A stretch of 54,680 nt of DNA from Prevotella sp. (GTDB lineage: Bacteria > Bacteroidota > Bacteroidia > Bacteroidales > Bacteroidaceae). Below are positions 43,324 through 52,545 of this stretch, in pieces. The translations under genes and the position numbers were made by a program. The stretch is taken from assembly GCA_017478085.1 (NCBI GenBank), contig JAFVEE010000037.1, forward strand, positions 1 through 54,680. The letters run 5' to 3'. How positions within the stretch are numbered: position 1 is the stretch's first letter; every line of letters starts with the position of its first letter. A model generated the notes under the pieces. The model was not told where the DNA came from and searched no databases. It saw only the letters and a program-made list of their open reading frames with translations.

Positions 43324-43411
43324 TGTATGTAGCACAGATACAAAGTGTATTTGCGCCACATACACTCTGTATCTACGCCATATACACTTCGTATTTGTAG
43401 CAAAAAACACT
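43324..43411. repeat. 22-base tandem array C, four units
   Basis: Four units start at 43324, 43346, 43368 and 43390, consensus close to TGTATNTNNGCCAYATACACTY. Units two and three carry the palindrome TGTAT...ATACA. Same period as arrays A and B, but the sequence is unrelated. It lies between the PHP gene and thrA. Confidence 0.9.
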
Positions 43412-43462
43412 CGCATATTTCGTTGCCCGACCATCTCTACGACACCAGCGGACTGCCCGCAA

Positions 43463-43564
43463 GAGTCACTGGCAGTGACTCCTCTCTTTTTAAAGAGTAT
43501 CTAAAGATACTTAAAGCTCTCGACCGTCCTTTGTGGGACGGTCTGTAAAGGAGGCTTGGGCCTC
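43463..43564. other. cluster of five palindromes upstream of thrA
   Basis: In 102 bases: GAGTCACTG-G-CAGTGACTC (43463-43481, 19-base perfect palindrome), CTCTTT/AAAGAG (43484-43497), AGTATC/GATACT (43496-43511), GACCGTCC/GGACGGTC (43522-43543, 8-base stem, six-base loop) and GAGGC/GCCTC (43551-43564). None is followed by a T run. It could be an RNA or a decayed element. No protein-coding signal was found. Confidence 0.7.
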
Positions 43565-43631
43565 TGGGCGGTGAACTTTCTTGTTCTTCTCCGTTTAGCC
43601 CTTATTCTACGGTCGTTCTGCGTTCGCTCGG

Positions 43632-43660
43632 CCTAAAAGACCTAAAAGGACCAAAAGGAC
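43632..43660. repeat. short 9-base repeat, three units
   Basis: CCTAAAAGA, CCTAAAAGG, ACCAAAAGG in tandem, preceded by GCGTTCGCTCGG and followed by GACGCTTCG. It appears to be a variant of the 9-base family at 5333 and 46260. Confidence 0.7.
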
Positions 43661-43714
43661 GCTTCGTTTGCAAAGAATCTTCCAAAATCCCTCGTTAGTT
43701 TCAACCTTTTTTCG

Positions 43715-43722
43715 TAACTTTG
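43715..43722 (+). promoter_or_regulatory. promoter -7 box of thrA
   Basis: TAACTTTG, 61 bases before the chosen thrA start at 43783. The leader contains CCCC...GGGGG (43739-43756), a weak hairpin. No leader peptide rich in threonine was found. Confidence 0.55.
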
Positions 43723-43782
43723 CGCCTTGAAATCATTTCCCCGTCCGTTAAGGGGGTAACAAAACAACAAAAACAAACAAGA

Positions 43783-46266
43783 ATGAAAGTAATGAAATTC
43801 GGCGGAACGTCCGTAGGTTCCGTAGAAAGCATCCTGAGCCTGAAGAAGATTGTTGAGGCCGAACAGGAGCAAGTGATTGTCGTAGTGAGCGCGCTGGGAG
43901 GCATCACCGACAAGCTTATCGCTACCTCCCAGCTGGCACTTCAAGGCAATGAGACATGGAAACAGGAGTTTGATGCCATGCAGCAACGTCACCACGACAT
44001 GGTGGAAGCCATCATCAGCGATACAGAAAAACGAACTACGCTACTGGCCACGCTCGACGATCTGTTCGAGCAGCTGCGCTCTATATATTATGGTGTGTTC
44101 CTTATTCACGACCTGAGCCCCAAGACGCAGGCCACCATCGTGAGCTATGGCGAGCGCCTCAGCTCGCACATCGTGGCCACGCTCATCCGGGGCGGCCAGC
44201 GCTTCAACAGCCGCAATTTCATTAAGACCGTGCGCAAGCAGGGCAAGCACACGCTCGATGCTGAGCTGACTAACCAGCTGGTGAAGGAGGCCTTCAGTCC
44301 CGTCTGTTGCTGTAGTACTGCAACAAACAAGACGGTCCCCGTGGTGCCCGGCTTCATCAGCCGCGACCGCGACACGGGCGAGACAACCAACCTGGGCCGA
44401 GGCGGCAGCGACTACACCGCCGCCATCATCGCCGCCGCGATGGATGCCTCGGTACTGGAGATATGGACCGATGTGGACGGTTTCATGACGGCCGATCCGC
44501 GCGTCATCAAGACGGCCTACACCATCAACGAGCTGTCGTATGTAGAGGCGATGGAGCTGTGCAACTTCGGTGCCAAGGTGGTCTACCCGCCCACCATCTA
44601 TCCCGTCTGCGTTAAGAACATACCCATCAAGGTGAAGAACACCTTCAACCCCACGCACCCCGGCACACTCATCAAGCAGAAGATTGAGAACGACCACCGC
44701 CTGATCAAGGGCATCTCGAGCATCAAGGGCACCACGCTCATCACCGTGACGGGCCTCTCGATGGTGGGTGTCATCGGAGTGAACCGCCGCATCTTCTCTA
44801 CCCTGGCCGAGAACGGTATCTCGGTGTTTATGGTGAGCCAGGCATCGTCGGAGAATTCGACCTCTATCGGCGTGCGCGACGAAGATGCCGAGCGGGCCGT
44901 GGAGGTGCTCAATGTGGAGTTTGCCAAGGAGATCGTGACGGGAGCTATGTTCCCGATGCACGCCGAGAGCGGACTGGCCACCATTGCTATCGTGGGCGAG
45001 AACATGAAGCACACGCCGGGCATCGCCGGTAAGCTGTTTGGCACGCTGGGCCGCAGCGGCATCAGCGTCATAGCCTGTGCCCAGGGTGCTTCAGAGACCA
45101 ACATCTCGTTTGTGGTCGATGCCAAACTGCTGCGCAAGTCGCTCAACGTGCTGCACGACTCGTTCTTCCTTTCGGAGTATAAAGTGCTCAACCTCTTCGT
45201 TTGCGGCATAGGCACCGTGGGCGGCAACCTGCTGGAGCAGATCAACTCGCAATACAAGCAGCTGAAAGAGACACGCCAGCTGAAACTGAAGGTGGTGGGC
45301 ATCGCCTCCAGCAAGAAAGCCATCTTCAACCGCGACGGCATTGACCTGCGCACTTATAAAGAACAACTGGAACAGGGCGGTGCCAGCAACATTCAGCGGC
45401 TCAAGGAGGAGATCATCGGCATGAATATCTTCAACTCGGTGTTTGTGGATTGTACCGCCTCGGCCGACGTGGCCGCACTCTATCAGGATCTGCTGGACCA
45501 CAACATCTCGGTGGTCACGGCCAACAAGATTGCGGCATCGGGCCCCTACCCTGCCTACCACAAGCTGAAGAAGACGGCCCTGCAGCGTGGCATCAAGTTC
45601 CTCTTCGAGACCAACGTGGGCGCAGGCCTGCCCATCATTGGCACCATCAACGACCTGCTGGCTTCGGGCGACAAGATTCTGCGCATAGAGGCCGTGCTCA
45701 GCGGCACGCTCAACTTCATCTTCAACACCATTTCCAGTGAAGTTTCGTTCTCCGAGACCGTGCGTCTGGCCAAGGAGAAGGGCTACAGCGAGCCCGACCC
45801 GCGCATCGACCTGTGCGGCAAGGACGTTATTCGCAAGCTGGTCATCCTGACCCGCGAGGCTGGCTATCAGGTAGAGCAGGAAGATGTGGAGAAGCATCTG
45901 TTCATGCCCGATTCGTTCTTTGCAAGGCAAAGCGGCAATGCCGAGCGCTTTGAGGGATCGATTGACGACTTCTGGAAGAATCTGCCCCAGCTCGATGCCG
46001 ACTTCGAAGCCCGCCGCAAGGTGCTGGAGAGCGAGAACAAGCGTTGGCGCTTCGTGGCCAAGATGGAGGGTGGCAAGACCAGCGTGTCGCTCGAGGCCGT
46101 GGGGCAGCACCACCCGTTCTATGGTCTGGAAGGTTCCAATAATATTGTGCTGCTCACCACCGAGCGCTACCGCGAATACCCGATGCTCATTCAGGGCTAT
46201 GGTGCGGGAGCAGGTGTCACTGCCGCAGGCGTCTTCGCCAACATTATGAGTATTGCTAACATATAA
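43783..46266 (+). CDS. thrA: bifunctional aspartokinase / homoserine dehydrogenase
   Basis: Catalyses the first and third steps from aspartate to threonine and methionine, 827 residues. The kinase site is MKFGGTSVGSVESI at the N-terminus and GRGGSDYTAA (near 210). Two ACT-type regulatory parts follow (TVTGLSMVGVIGVNRRIF; ATIAIVGENMKHTPGIAGKLF). The homoserine dehydrogenase begins at LFVCGIGTVGGNLLEQI (near 470), with the catalytic Lys/Asp region in ANKIAASGPY and NVGAGLPIIGTIND. I start at ATG 43783; an open frame reaches 43720 but runs back to the promoter. The kinase-like gene follows after 59 bases of 9-base repeats. Confidence 0.96.
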   Translation: MKVMKFGGTSVGSVESILSLKKIVEAEQEQVIVVVSALGGITDKLIATSQLALQGNETWKQEFDAMQQRHHDMVEAIISDTEKRTTLLATLDDLFEQLRSIYYGVFLIHDLSPKTQATIVSYGERLSSHIVATLIRGGQRFNSRNFIKTVRKQGKHTLDAELTNQLVKEAFSPVCCCSTATNKTVPVVPGFISRDRDTGETTNLGRGGSDYTAAIIAAAMDASVLEIWTDVDGFMTADPRVIKTAYTINELSYVEAMELCNFGAKVVYPPTIYPVCVKNIPIKVKNTFNPTHPGTLIKQKIENDHRLIKGISSIKGTTLITVTGLSMVGVIGVNRRIFSTLAENGISVFMVSQASSENSTSIGVRDEDAERAVEVLNVEFAKEIVTGAMFPMHAESGLATIAIVGENMKHTPGIAGKLFGTLGRSGISVIACAQGASETNISFVVDAKLLRKSLNVLHDSFFLSEYKVLNLFVCGIGTVGGNLLEQINSQYKQLKETRQLKLKVVGIASSKKAIFNRDGIDLRTYKEQLEQGGASNIQRLKEEIIGMNIFNSVFVDCTASADVAALYQDLLDHNISVVTANKIAASGPYPAYHKLKKTALQRGIKFLFETNVGAGLPIIGTINDLLASGDKILRIEAVLSGTLNFIFNTISSEVSFSETVRLAKEKGYSEPDPRIDLCGKDVIRKLVILTREAGYQVEQEDVEKHLFMPDSFFARQSGNAERFEGSIDDFWKNLPQLDADFEARRKVLESENKRWRFVAKMEGGKTSVSLEAVGQHHPFYGLEGSNNIVLLTTERYREYPMLIQGYGAGAGVTAAGVFANIMSIANI

Positions 46267-46322
46267 GGCCCATAAGCCCAATAGGGCCTATAAGACCAAT
46301 AGGACCCATAAGACTCAAAAGT
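46260..46322. repeat. 9-base tandem repeat between thrA and the kinase-like gene
   Basis: Six clear units plus one decayed unit (46260, 46269, 46278, 46287, 46296, 46305), such as CCAATAGGG and CCTATAAGA. The first unit contains the thrA stop codon (46264-46266). Same family as the array at 5333, on the opposite relative strand. It occupies the whole gap. Confidence 0.9.
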
Positions 46323-46325
46323 CAA

Positions 46326-47600
46326 ATGAAACATATCATCATCCTTGGCGACGGCATGGCCGACCACGCCGTTGAACGATTAGGAGGCAAGACACTCCTG
46401 CAATATGCCGACAAGCCCATGATGGACTATCTGGCAAAGAACGGCCGCACAGGCCGCTTGGTCACCGTGCCCGAGGGCTTCCCCCCAGGAAGCGAGGTGG
46501 CCAACACGGCCATACTGGGTTACGACCTGAACAAGGTGTACGAAGGGCGCGGGCCGCTGGAAGCCGCCAGCATCGGCTACGATATGGCCGACGATGATTT
46601 TGCCATCCGCTGCAATATCATCACCATTGGCGATGGCAACATCATCACCCACAACGGCGGCAACCTGCAAACAGAGGATGCACGAGTGCTCATAGACTAC
46701 CTCAATGAGCATTTAGGCAATGACCGCGTGAAGTTTATCTGTGGCATACAGTACCGCCATCTGCTTGTCATCAAGGGCGGTTCAAAGCACATCGTCTGCG
46801 CCCCGCCCCACGACCATCCCAACGAGCCGTGGCGGCCATTGCTGGTGAAACCCGCCCCTACGCCCGTTCCTCCTTCGGCTGACAGTGTGCTCAGCGGTTC
46901 TGCCGCTGAGTCCGCTTCCCTCTCTCCCCAACAGACCGCCGACCTCATCAATGACCTCATATTGAAATCGCAAGAACTGCTGGCCCGTCATCCCTATAAC
47001 CAGGCCAAGGCGGCGCGTGGCGAACGGCAGGCCAACAGCATCTGGCCCTGGAGCGGCGGCTACCGGCCATCCATGCAGACGCTGATGGAGCAATATCCAC
47101 AGGTGAAGACGGGTGCCGTCATTTCGGCTGTCGACCTCATTCAGGGCATTGGCCGCTATGCCGGCCTGCGCATCATCAAGGTGCCCGGTGCCACGGGGCT
47201 GGCCGATACCAACTACGAGGGCAAGGCCCAGGCCGCTATCGAAGCACTGCAAAAGGACGACTTCGTCTTCGTGCACGTAGAGGCTACCGACGAGGCCGGC
47301 CACGATGGCGACCTCGACCTGAAGCTCCGCGCCATCAACTATCTGGACCAGCGGCTCATCAAGCCCATCTTCGAAGCCACTGAGCAGATGCAGCAGCCCG
47401 TCTGCATAGCCGTGCTGCCCGACCACCCCACCCCGGTTGAGCTGCGCATCCACGTAAACGAGCCTGTGCCCTTCCTTATATATTATAAAGGTATAGAGCC
47501 CGACGAGGTTCAGCAGTACGACGAGGTATCATGCGTAAGCGGCAGCTATGGCCTGCTGCGTCTGGGCCAGTTCATGCAAGAGTTTATGAAGATAGCATAA
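46326..47600 (+). CDS. phosphoglycerate-mutase-like protein, probable homoserine kinase
   Basis: A 424-residue member of the cofactor-independent phosphoglycerate mutase / alkaline phosphatase superfamily ([57 protein letters not shown] are its metal and phosphate sites). Members of this subgroup that sit next to thrA in Bacteroides and some sulphate reducers are reported to phosphorylate homoserine, replacing ThrB (TIGR02535-type). The position directly after thrA fits that role; a glycolytic role is the alternative. A low-complexity insert of Pro/Ala/Ser occupies residues 176-203. Threonine synthase does not follow. The name apgM is used for some members. Confidence 0.85.
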   Translation: MKHIIILGDGMADHAVERLGGKTLLQYADKPMMDYLAKNGRTGRLVTVPEGFPPGSEVANTAILGYDLNKVYEGRGPLEAASIGYDMADDDFAIRCNIITIGDGNIITHNGGNLQTEDARVLIDYLNEHLGNDRVKFICGIQYRHLLVIKGGSKHIVCAPPHDHPNEPWRPLLVKPAPTPVPPSADSVLSGSAAESASLSPQQTADLINDLILKSQELLARHPYNQAKAARGERQANSIWPWSGGYRPSMQTLMEQYPQVKTGAVISAVDLIQGIGRYAGLRIIKVPGATGLADTNYEGKAQAAIEALQKDDFVFVHVEATDEAGHDGDLDLKLRAINYLDQRLIKPIFEATEQMQQPVCIAVLPDHPTPVELRIHVNEPVPFLIYYKGIEPDEVQQYDEVSCVSGSYGLLRLGQFMQEFMKIA

Positions 47601-47635
47601 CTACCATTATTACCAAACTAAACAAAACAAGAACA

Positions 47636-48178
47636 ATGAAAGAACTGAAAGGAACAAAGACCGAGAAGAACCTGCAAGAGGCTTTTGCAGGCGAGTCGAT
47701 GGCACGTAACAAGTACTCCTACTGGGCATCGAAAGCCAAGAAGGACGGCTACGTGCAGATAGCAGCCATCTTCGAAGAGACGGCCGCCAACGAGAAGGAG
47801 CACGCCAAGATGTGGTTCAAACTGCTGGAAGGCGGCAGCATCAAGGGCACCGAGGACAACCTGGAGGCAGCTGCCGGAGGCGAGAACTTCGAGTGGACCG
47901 ACATGTATGCCCGCATGGCCCGCGAGGCCCGCGAGGAAGGCTTCGACGAGATAGCCGAGAAGTTCGAGGGCGTGGCAAAGATCGAGAAGGAGCATGAGGA
48001 GCGCTACCGCAAGCTGCTCGACAACATTCGCAAGGAGCGCGTGTTCTCGAAGGACGGCGACGTGATCTGGCAGTGCTCAAACTGCGGACACATCGTGATT
48101 GGCAAGAAGGCCCCCGAGGAGTGCCCCGTGTGCAACCATCCGCAGGCCTACTTCCAGGTGAAGGCCGAGAACTACTAA
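47636..48178 (+). CDS. rubrerythrin
   Basis: A 180-residue non-haem di-iron peroxidase that protects anaerobes against hydrogen peroxide. The four-helix part has the iron-binding ExxH pairs: [25 protein letters not shown] and [11 protein letters not shown]. The C-terminal rubredoxin-like domain has CSNCGH and CPVCNH, its iron cysteines. The start at 47636 is the ATG of [14 protein letters not shown]; an earlier frame from 47531 lies inside the upstream gene. No FNR-like partner (rubredoxin) is adjacent. It leads the run to metH, 9 bases before the next gene. Confidence 0.95.
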   Translation: MKELKGTKTEKNLQEAFAGESMARNKYSYWASKAKKDGYVQIAAIFEETAANEKEHAKMWFKLLEGGSIKGTEDNLEAAAGGENFEWTDMYARMAREAREEGFDEIAEKFEGVAKIEKEHEERYRKLLDNIRKERVFSKDGDVIWQCSNCGHIVIGKKAPEECPVCNHPQAYFQVKAENY

Positions 48179-48187
48179 GCCGCATCC

Positions 48188-48700
48188 ATGTTTACTATCA
48201 ACATTACCGACAACGCACTGAGGAAGGCAGCCAGCCAAGGCATGGATGCCTTCCTACAGGTGTTTATAGACGCGCTGCGGCAGGCCGTGGGCGGCGAGCT
48301 GACCGCCGAGACGATGGCCCAGCTGAACAGCGACCAGGTGACGCTGCTGGCATGGGACACCCTGCACCAGGAGGTGATGGACGGCGGCTTCGTGCAGCTC
48401 ATACACAACGGCTACGGCCCCTTCATCTTCAAGAACCCCTTTGCCAAGGCCTTGAACAAGATGTGGGGCATGCGCGAACTGTCGAAGCTCGTCTACGATG
48501 CCCACACGCTCTATGCCAAGTATGGCGCAGAGATCGAGAAGGACTGCTCTGACGAGGAGTTTATGGCCCTGTTTGAGCAATACCCCGAGTTCGACGACCT
48601 GGACGACCAGTTCGTAGAGCAGGAGGAAGCCTACACCGAGCAGGTGGCCCGCTATGTAGACGAGCACATTGAGAAATTTGCTACCATTGTAAATGAATAA
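48188..48700 (+). CDS. DMP19 family protein (DUF4375)
   Basis: A 170-residue acidic, helical protein. The stretch [48 protein letters not shown] is characteristic of the DUF4375/DMP19 family; members include a DNA-mimic protein in Neisseria. The Glu/Asp-rich C-terminus ([20 protein letters not shown]) would suit a DNA-mimic, but that function is not shown here. It overlaps smpB by 8 bases. Confidence 0.78.
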   Translation: MFTINITDNALRKAASQGMDAFLQVFIDALRQAVGGELTAETMAQLNSDQVTLLAWDTLHQEVMDGGFVQLIHNGYGPFIFKNPFAKALNKMWGMRELSKLVYDAHTLYAKYGAEIEKDCSDEEFMALFEQYPEFDDLDDQFVEQEEAYTEQVARYVDEHIEKFATIVNE

Positions 48701-49175
48701 AGAACAGGAACTGCTCAGGAAGAAAAGCCCTGTGCAGATAAAAAACAAGAAAGCCGCCTTCGAGTACTTCTTCATAGAGGAACTCACGGCGGGCATCGTG
48801 CTCACGGGCACCGAAATCAAGTCTATCCGACTGGGCAAGGCCAGCCTGGTAGACACCTATTGCGCCATCATACGCGGCGAGCTGTGGGTGAAGGGCATGA
48901 GCATCAGCCCCTACTTCTACGGCTCGTACAACAACCACGAGATGAAGCGCGACCGCAAGCTGCTGCTCACCCGCCGCGAGATAGCCCGCTTAGAGAGCGC
49001 CACGAAGCAGACGGGCTATACCATCGTGCCCACGCTGGTATGGATCGACGAGAATGGCCGTGCCAAGATGGACATTGCCCTGTGCAAGGGCAAGAAGGCC
49101 TACGACAAGCGGCAGACGCTGAAGGAGAAGGAAGACCGACGCGAGATGGATCGCGCAATGAAAATATACAAATGA
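48693..49175 (+). CDS. smpB: SsrA-binding protein SmpB
   Basis: Binds tmRNA and enters stalled ribosomes in trans-translation. The 160 residues cover the full fold: [29 protein letters not shown] (residues about 18-46), the [14 protein letters not shown] core and a basic C-terminal tail ([24 protein letters not shown]). It overlaps the previous gene by 8 bases and its stop overlaps the metH start in ATGA at 49172. tmRNA itself was not found in the window. Confidence 0.96.
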   Translation: MNKEQELLRKKSPVQIKNKKAAFEYFFIEELTAGIVLTGTEIKSIRLGKASLVDTYCAIIRGELWVKGMSISPYFYGSYNNHEMKRDRKLLLTRREIARLESATKQTGYTIVPTLVWIDENGRAKMDIALCKGKKAYDKRQTLKEKEDRREMDRAMKIYK

Positions 49176-51934
49176 GTAAAGACTTACAGGGGATTGTTCA
49201 GGAGCGGATATTGATTCTCGACGGTGCCATGGGTACCGTCATTCAGCAATACGGCCTGGCCGAAGGCGACTTCAGGGGCGACCGCTTCGGCAAGCTGCCC
49301 GGACAGCTGAAGGGCAATAACGACGTGCTCTGCCTGACCCGCCCCGACGTGATCAGCGACATTCACGAACGCTACCTGCGGGCAGGGGCCGACATCATCA
49401 CGACCAATACCTTCAACGCACAGCGCATCTCGCAGGCCGACTACCACCTGGAAGACACGGCGCGACAGATGAATCTGGCCGGTGCCAGGCTGGCACGGCA
49501 GGCCGCCGACAAGTATGCCACCCCAGAGCGTCCGCGCTTCGTGGCAGGCTCGGTAGGCCCTACCAACAAGACCTGCTCCATGTCGCCCGACGTGAGCAAT
49601 CCCGCTGCACGCGAACTGGACTACGACCAGCTGTTCGATGCCTACACCGAGCAGATGGAAGCCCTGATAGAAGGGGGTGTCGACGCTTTGCTCATAGAGA
49701 CCATCTTCGACTCGCTCAATGCCAAGGTGGCCATCGACGCTGCCATGCACGCCATGCAGCGGCTGCAGAAGGAGCTGCCCATCATGCTCTCGGTGACCAT
49801 CAGCGACCTGGCTGGGCGCACGCTGAGCGGCCAGACGCTCGACGCCTTCCTGGCATCGGTCAGTACCTACCCCATCTTCTCCATCGGTCTGAACTGCTCG
49901 TTCGGCGCCCGGCAGATGAAGCCCTATCTGAAGGAACTGGCCCGGCGTGCACCTTATTATATAAGTGCCTACCCCAATGCCGGACTGCCCAACGAGATGG
50001 GCCTGTACGACGAGACACCCGAGACGATGGCCCCGCAGATTGGCGAGTTCATCGACGAAGGCATCGTCAACATTGTGGGCGGCTGCTGCGGCACCACCCC
50101 CGACTTCATAGAGAGATACGTACCGCTGGCTGAGGGGAAAAGGCCGCATATCCCTGCGGAGAAGCCCGACCGGCTATGGCTATCGGGACTCGACGTGCTG
50201 GAGCTTACGCCGCAAATTCCTTTCGTCAACGTAGGCGAGCGGTGCAATGTGGCCGGCTCGCGCAAGTTCCTGCGACTCATCAAGGAGAAGAACTACGACG
50301 AGGCCATTGCCATTGCCCGCAAACAGGTGAGCGACGGTGCACTGGTCATCGACATCAACATGGACGACGGTCTGCTGAATGCCCGGCAAGAGATTGTGAC
50401 CTTCCTCAATATGATTGCCGCCGAGCCCGACATTGCCCGCGTGCCCGTCATGATCGACTCGAGCGACTGGCAGGTGATCGTGGCAGGTCTGAAATGCGTG
50501 CAGGGCAAGAGCATCGTGAACAGCATCTCGCTGAAGGAGGGCGAGGAGGTGTTCTTGCAGCATGCCCGCGACGTGATGCGCTATGGTGCCGCCGTGGTGG
50601 TGATGTGCTTCGACGAATTAGGACAGGCCACCAGCTACGAGCGGCGCATAGAGATAGCCAACCGCGCATATCACCTTCTTACTGAGCGTGTTGGCATGAA
50701 TCCGCACGACATTATCTTCGACCCCAACATCCTGGCCATTGCCACCGGCATTGAGGAGCACGACAGCTATGCACTGGACTTCATTCGTGCCACCCGCTGG
50801 ATTCGCGAGAACCTGCCAGGAGCCCACGTCAGCGGTGGCGTGAGCAACCTGTCGTTCTCGTTCCGGGGCAACAACTACATTCGCGAGGCCATGCATGCCG
50901 TGTTCCTTTACCACGCCATCCAGGCCGGTATGGACTTCGGCATCGTGAACCCCGCTACGAAGGTGCTCTACAGCGATATTCCGCAGGAACAGCTGCAGGT
51001 GCTCGAAGACGTGATCCTGAACAGGGCGAAGAAAGAAGGCTTTATCGACAGGCTGATAGAAATTGTGAAGGAGCCGGCCAGTGCTATGGAAGTCACCTCG
51101 GGGGCCGCAGGAGGGGGCCGCACACCAGGGGGCTCGACCGCGCTTGACGCCCTGCCATTAGAAGACCGACTGCAACAGGCCCTGATCCGGGGCATAGGCG
51201 ACAACCTGCAAGCCGACATAGAGGAGGCACTGAAGAAATATCCCCACGCCGTCGACATCATTGAGGGGCCGCTGATGGCCGGCATGAACGAGGTGGGCAG
51301 GCGCTTCGGCGAAGGCAAGATGTTTCTGCCACAGGTGGTGAAGACGGCCCGCACCATGAAGCAGGCCGTAGCCATCCTGCAGCCCCACATCGAGGCTGAG
51401 CAGACCGGCAGTGGACAGAAGGCCGGCAAGGTGCTGCTGGCCACCGTAAAGGGCGACGTGCACGATATAGGCAAGAACATCGTGAGCGTGGTTATGGCCT
51501 GCAACAACTATGAGGTCATAGACATGGGCGTCATGGTGCCCGCCGAACAAATTGTGCGCAAGGCCCAGGAGGAGCAGGTAGACATAATCGGCCTGTCGGG
51601 CCTCATCACGCCCAGCTTAGAGGAGATGGTCAATGTGGCCACCGAGCTGCGCAAGGCGGGGCTGAACATACCCATCATGATAGGCGGGGCCACGACCAGT
51701 CAGTTGCATGTGGCACTGAAGATTGCCCCCGTCTACGGCGGCCCAGTGGTGTGGATGAAGGATGCCTCGCAAAACGCGCTCGTGGCCAACAGGCTGATGA
51801 ACGACGAGGCGCAGATGGCCGAACAACTGAACAAAGAATACGAACACCTCAGAGAGCAGTACCACCAGGAGCAGCAACAGCTGCACTCACTCGAAGAGGC
51901 CCGCAAAAACAAGCCAAACCTATGGACAGAATAA
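49172..51934 (+). CDS. metH: cobalamin-dependent methionine synthase, lacking the activation domain
   Basis: Transfers a methyl group from methyl-tetrahydrofolate to homocysteine through B12. The 920 residues hold the homocysteine-binding barrel ([16 protein letters not shown]; zinc cysteines in [10 protein letters not shown] near 305), the pterin-binding barrel ([16 protein letters not shown] near 350; VMIDSSDW), and the B12 cap and binding domains with GDVHDIGKN near 765, His being the cobalt ligand. It ends at KNKPNLWTE. The C-terminal AdoMet-dependent activation domain of E. coli MetH (1227 residues) is absent. A glycine-rich insert ([11 protein letters not shown]) lies near 645. ATG 49172 overlaps smpB; a longer frame is antecedent noise. 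Confidence 0.97.
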   Translation: MSKDLQGIVQERILILDGAMGTVIQQYGLAEGDFRGDRFGKLPGQLKGNNDVLCLTRPDVISDIHERYLRAGADIITTNTFNAQRISQADYHLEDTARQMNLAGARLARQAADKYATPERPRFVAGSVGPTNKTCSMSPDVSNPAARELDYDQLFDAYTEQMEALIEGGVDALLIETIFDSLNAKVAIDAAMHAMQRLQKELPIMLSVTISDLAGRTLSGQTLDAFLASVSTYPIFSIGLNCSFGARQMKPYLKELARRAPYYISAYPNAGLPNEMGLYDETPETMAPQIGEFIDEGIVNIVGGCCGTTPDFIERYVPLAEGKRPHIPAEKPDRLWLSGLDVLELTPQIPFVNVGERCNVAGSRKFLRLIKEKNYDEAIAIARKQVSDGALVIDINMDDGLLNARQEIVTFLNMIAAEPDIARVPVMIDSSDWQVIVAGLKCVQGKSIVNSISLKEGEEVFLQHARDVMRYGAAVVVMCFDELGQATSYERRIEIANRAYHLLTERVGMNPHDIIFDPNILAIATGIEEHDSYALDFIRATRWIRENLPGAHVSGGVSNLSFSFRGNNYIREAMHAVFLYHAIQAGMDFGIVNPATKVLYSDIPQEQLQVLEDVILNRAKKEGFIDRLIEIVKEPASAMEVTSGAAGGGRTPGGSTALDALPLEDRLQQALIRGIGDNLQADIEEALKKYPHAVDIIEGPLMAGMNEVGRRFGEGKMFLPQVVKTARTMKQAVAILQPHIEAEQTGSGQKAGKVLLATVKGDVHDIGKNIVSVVMACNNYEVIDMGVMVPAEQIVRKAQEEQVDIIGLSGLITPSLEEMVNVATELRKAGLNIPIMIGGATTSQLHVALKIAPVYGGPVVWMKDASQNALVANRLMNDEAQMAEQLNKEYEHLREQYHQEQQQLHSLEEARKNKPNLWTE

Positions 51935-52545
51935 GAAACATTATTTTCGACCTGGGCGGTGTCATCATCACACTGGACCAGGAGCAAGCCATACACCGAT
52001 TTGAACAGCTGGGACTGAAAGATGCCCGACAGCGACTGGATCCCTACACACAGCAGGGCATCTTCGGCGACCTGGAGGAAGGCAAGATCAGTGCCGACGA
52101 CTTCATTCGCGAGCTGAGCCTGCTGACAGGCCGCCAGCTCACCTTCGACGAGTGCCGCCACGCCTGGCTGGGCTACTGCAAGGAGCTGCCCCAGCGCAAT
52201 CTCGACGCACTGAGGCGGCTGCGCAGCGAGGGCTACCGACTGGTGCTCCTGTCGAACACCAACCCCTTCATGATGTCGTGGGCCATGTCGCCCGACTTCG
52301 ATGGGCAGGGGCACTCCCTAAAAGACTATATGGATGCCTGCTACACCAGCTACACCATGGGCGTGATGAAGCCCAATGGCGAGTTCTTCCACCGCGTGCT
52401 GCTGGCTGAGGGAACAGCCCCGTCGCAAACGCTGTTCGTCGACGACGGCCCCCGCAACGTGGCCATGGCCAGCCAGATGGGCATTCGCACCTTCTGCCCC
52501 CAGAACGGGGCCGACTGGACTAACGAAATCTATCAGTATTTATGA
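51922..52545 (+). CDS. HAD-family hydrolase
   Basis: A 207-residue haloacid-dehalogenase-like phosphatase of the YihX/epoxide-hydrolase-like subgroup. Motifs: IIFDLGGVIITLD with the nucleophile Asp, LLSNTNPFMM, MKPNGEFFHRVL with the Lys and LFVDDGPRNVAMA. The cap domain lies between. Substrate unknown. The ATG at 51922 overlaps the metH end by 13 bases, and its stop overlaps the next start in ATGA (52542), so it is coupled on both sides. Confidence 0.9.
   Translation: MDRIRNIIFDLGGVIITLDQEQAIHRFEQLGLKDARQRLDPYTQQGIFGDLEEGKISADDFIRELSLLTGRQLTFDECRHAWLGYCKELPQRNLDALRRLRSEGYRLVLLSNTNPFMMSWAMSPDFDGQGHSLKDYMDACYTSYTMGVMKPNGEFFHRVLLAEGTAPSQTLFVDDGPRNVAMASQMGIRTFCPQNGADWTNEIYQYL

Noticed and set aside
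43345-43548. 67-codon frame in the gap before thrA
   Set aside because: It begins inside array C and runs through the palindrome cluster; no promoter or family similarity supports it.
43723-43782. Threonine attenuator leader
   Set aside because: There is a weak CCCC/GGGGG pairing but no threonine-rich leader peptide and no terminator hairpin with a T run.
49172-51934. Cobalamin riboswitch for metH
   Set aside because: metH starts inside the smpB stop with no leader, and I saw no B12-box-like sequence upstream of the rubrerythrin-led run.
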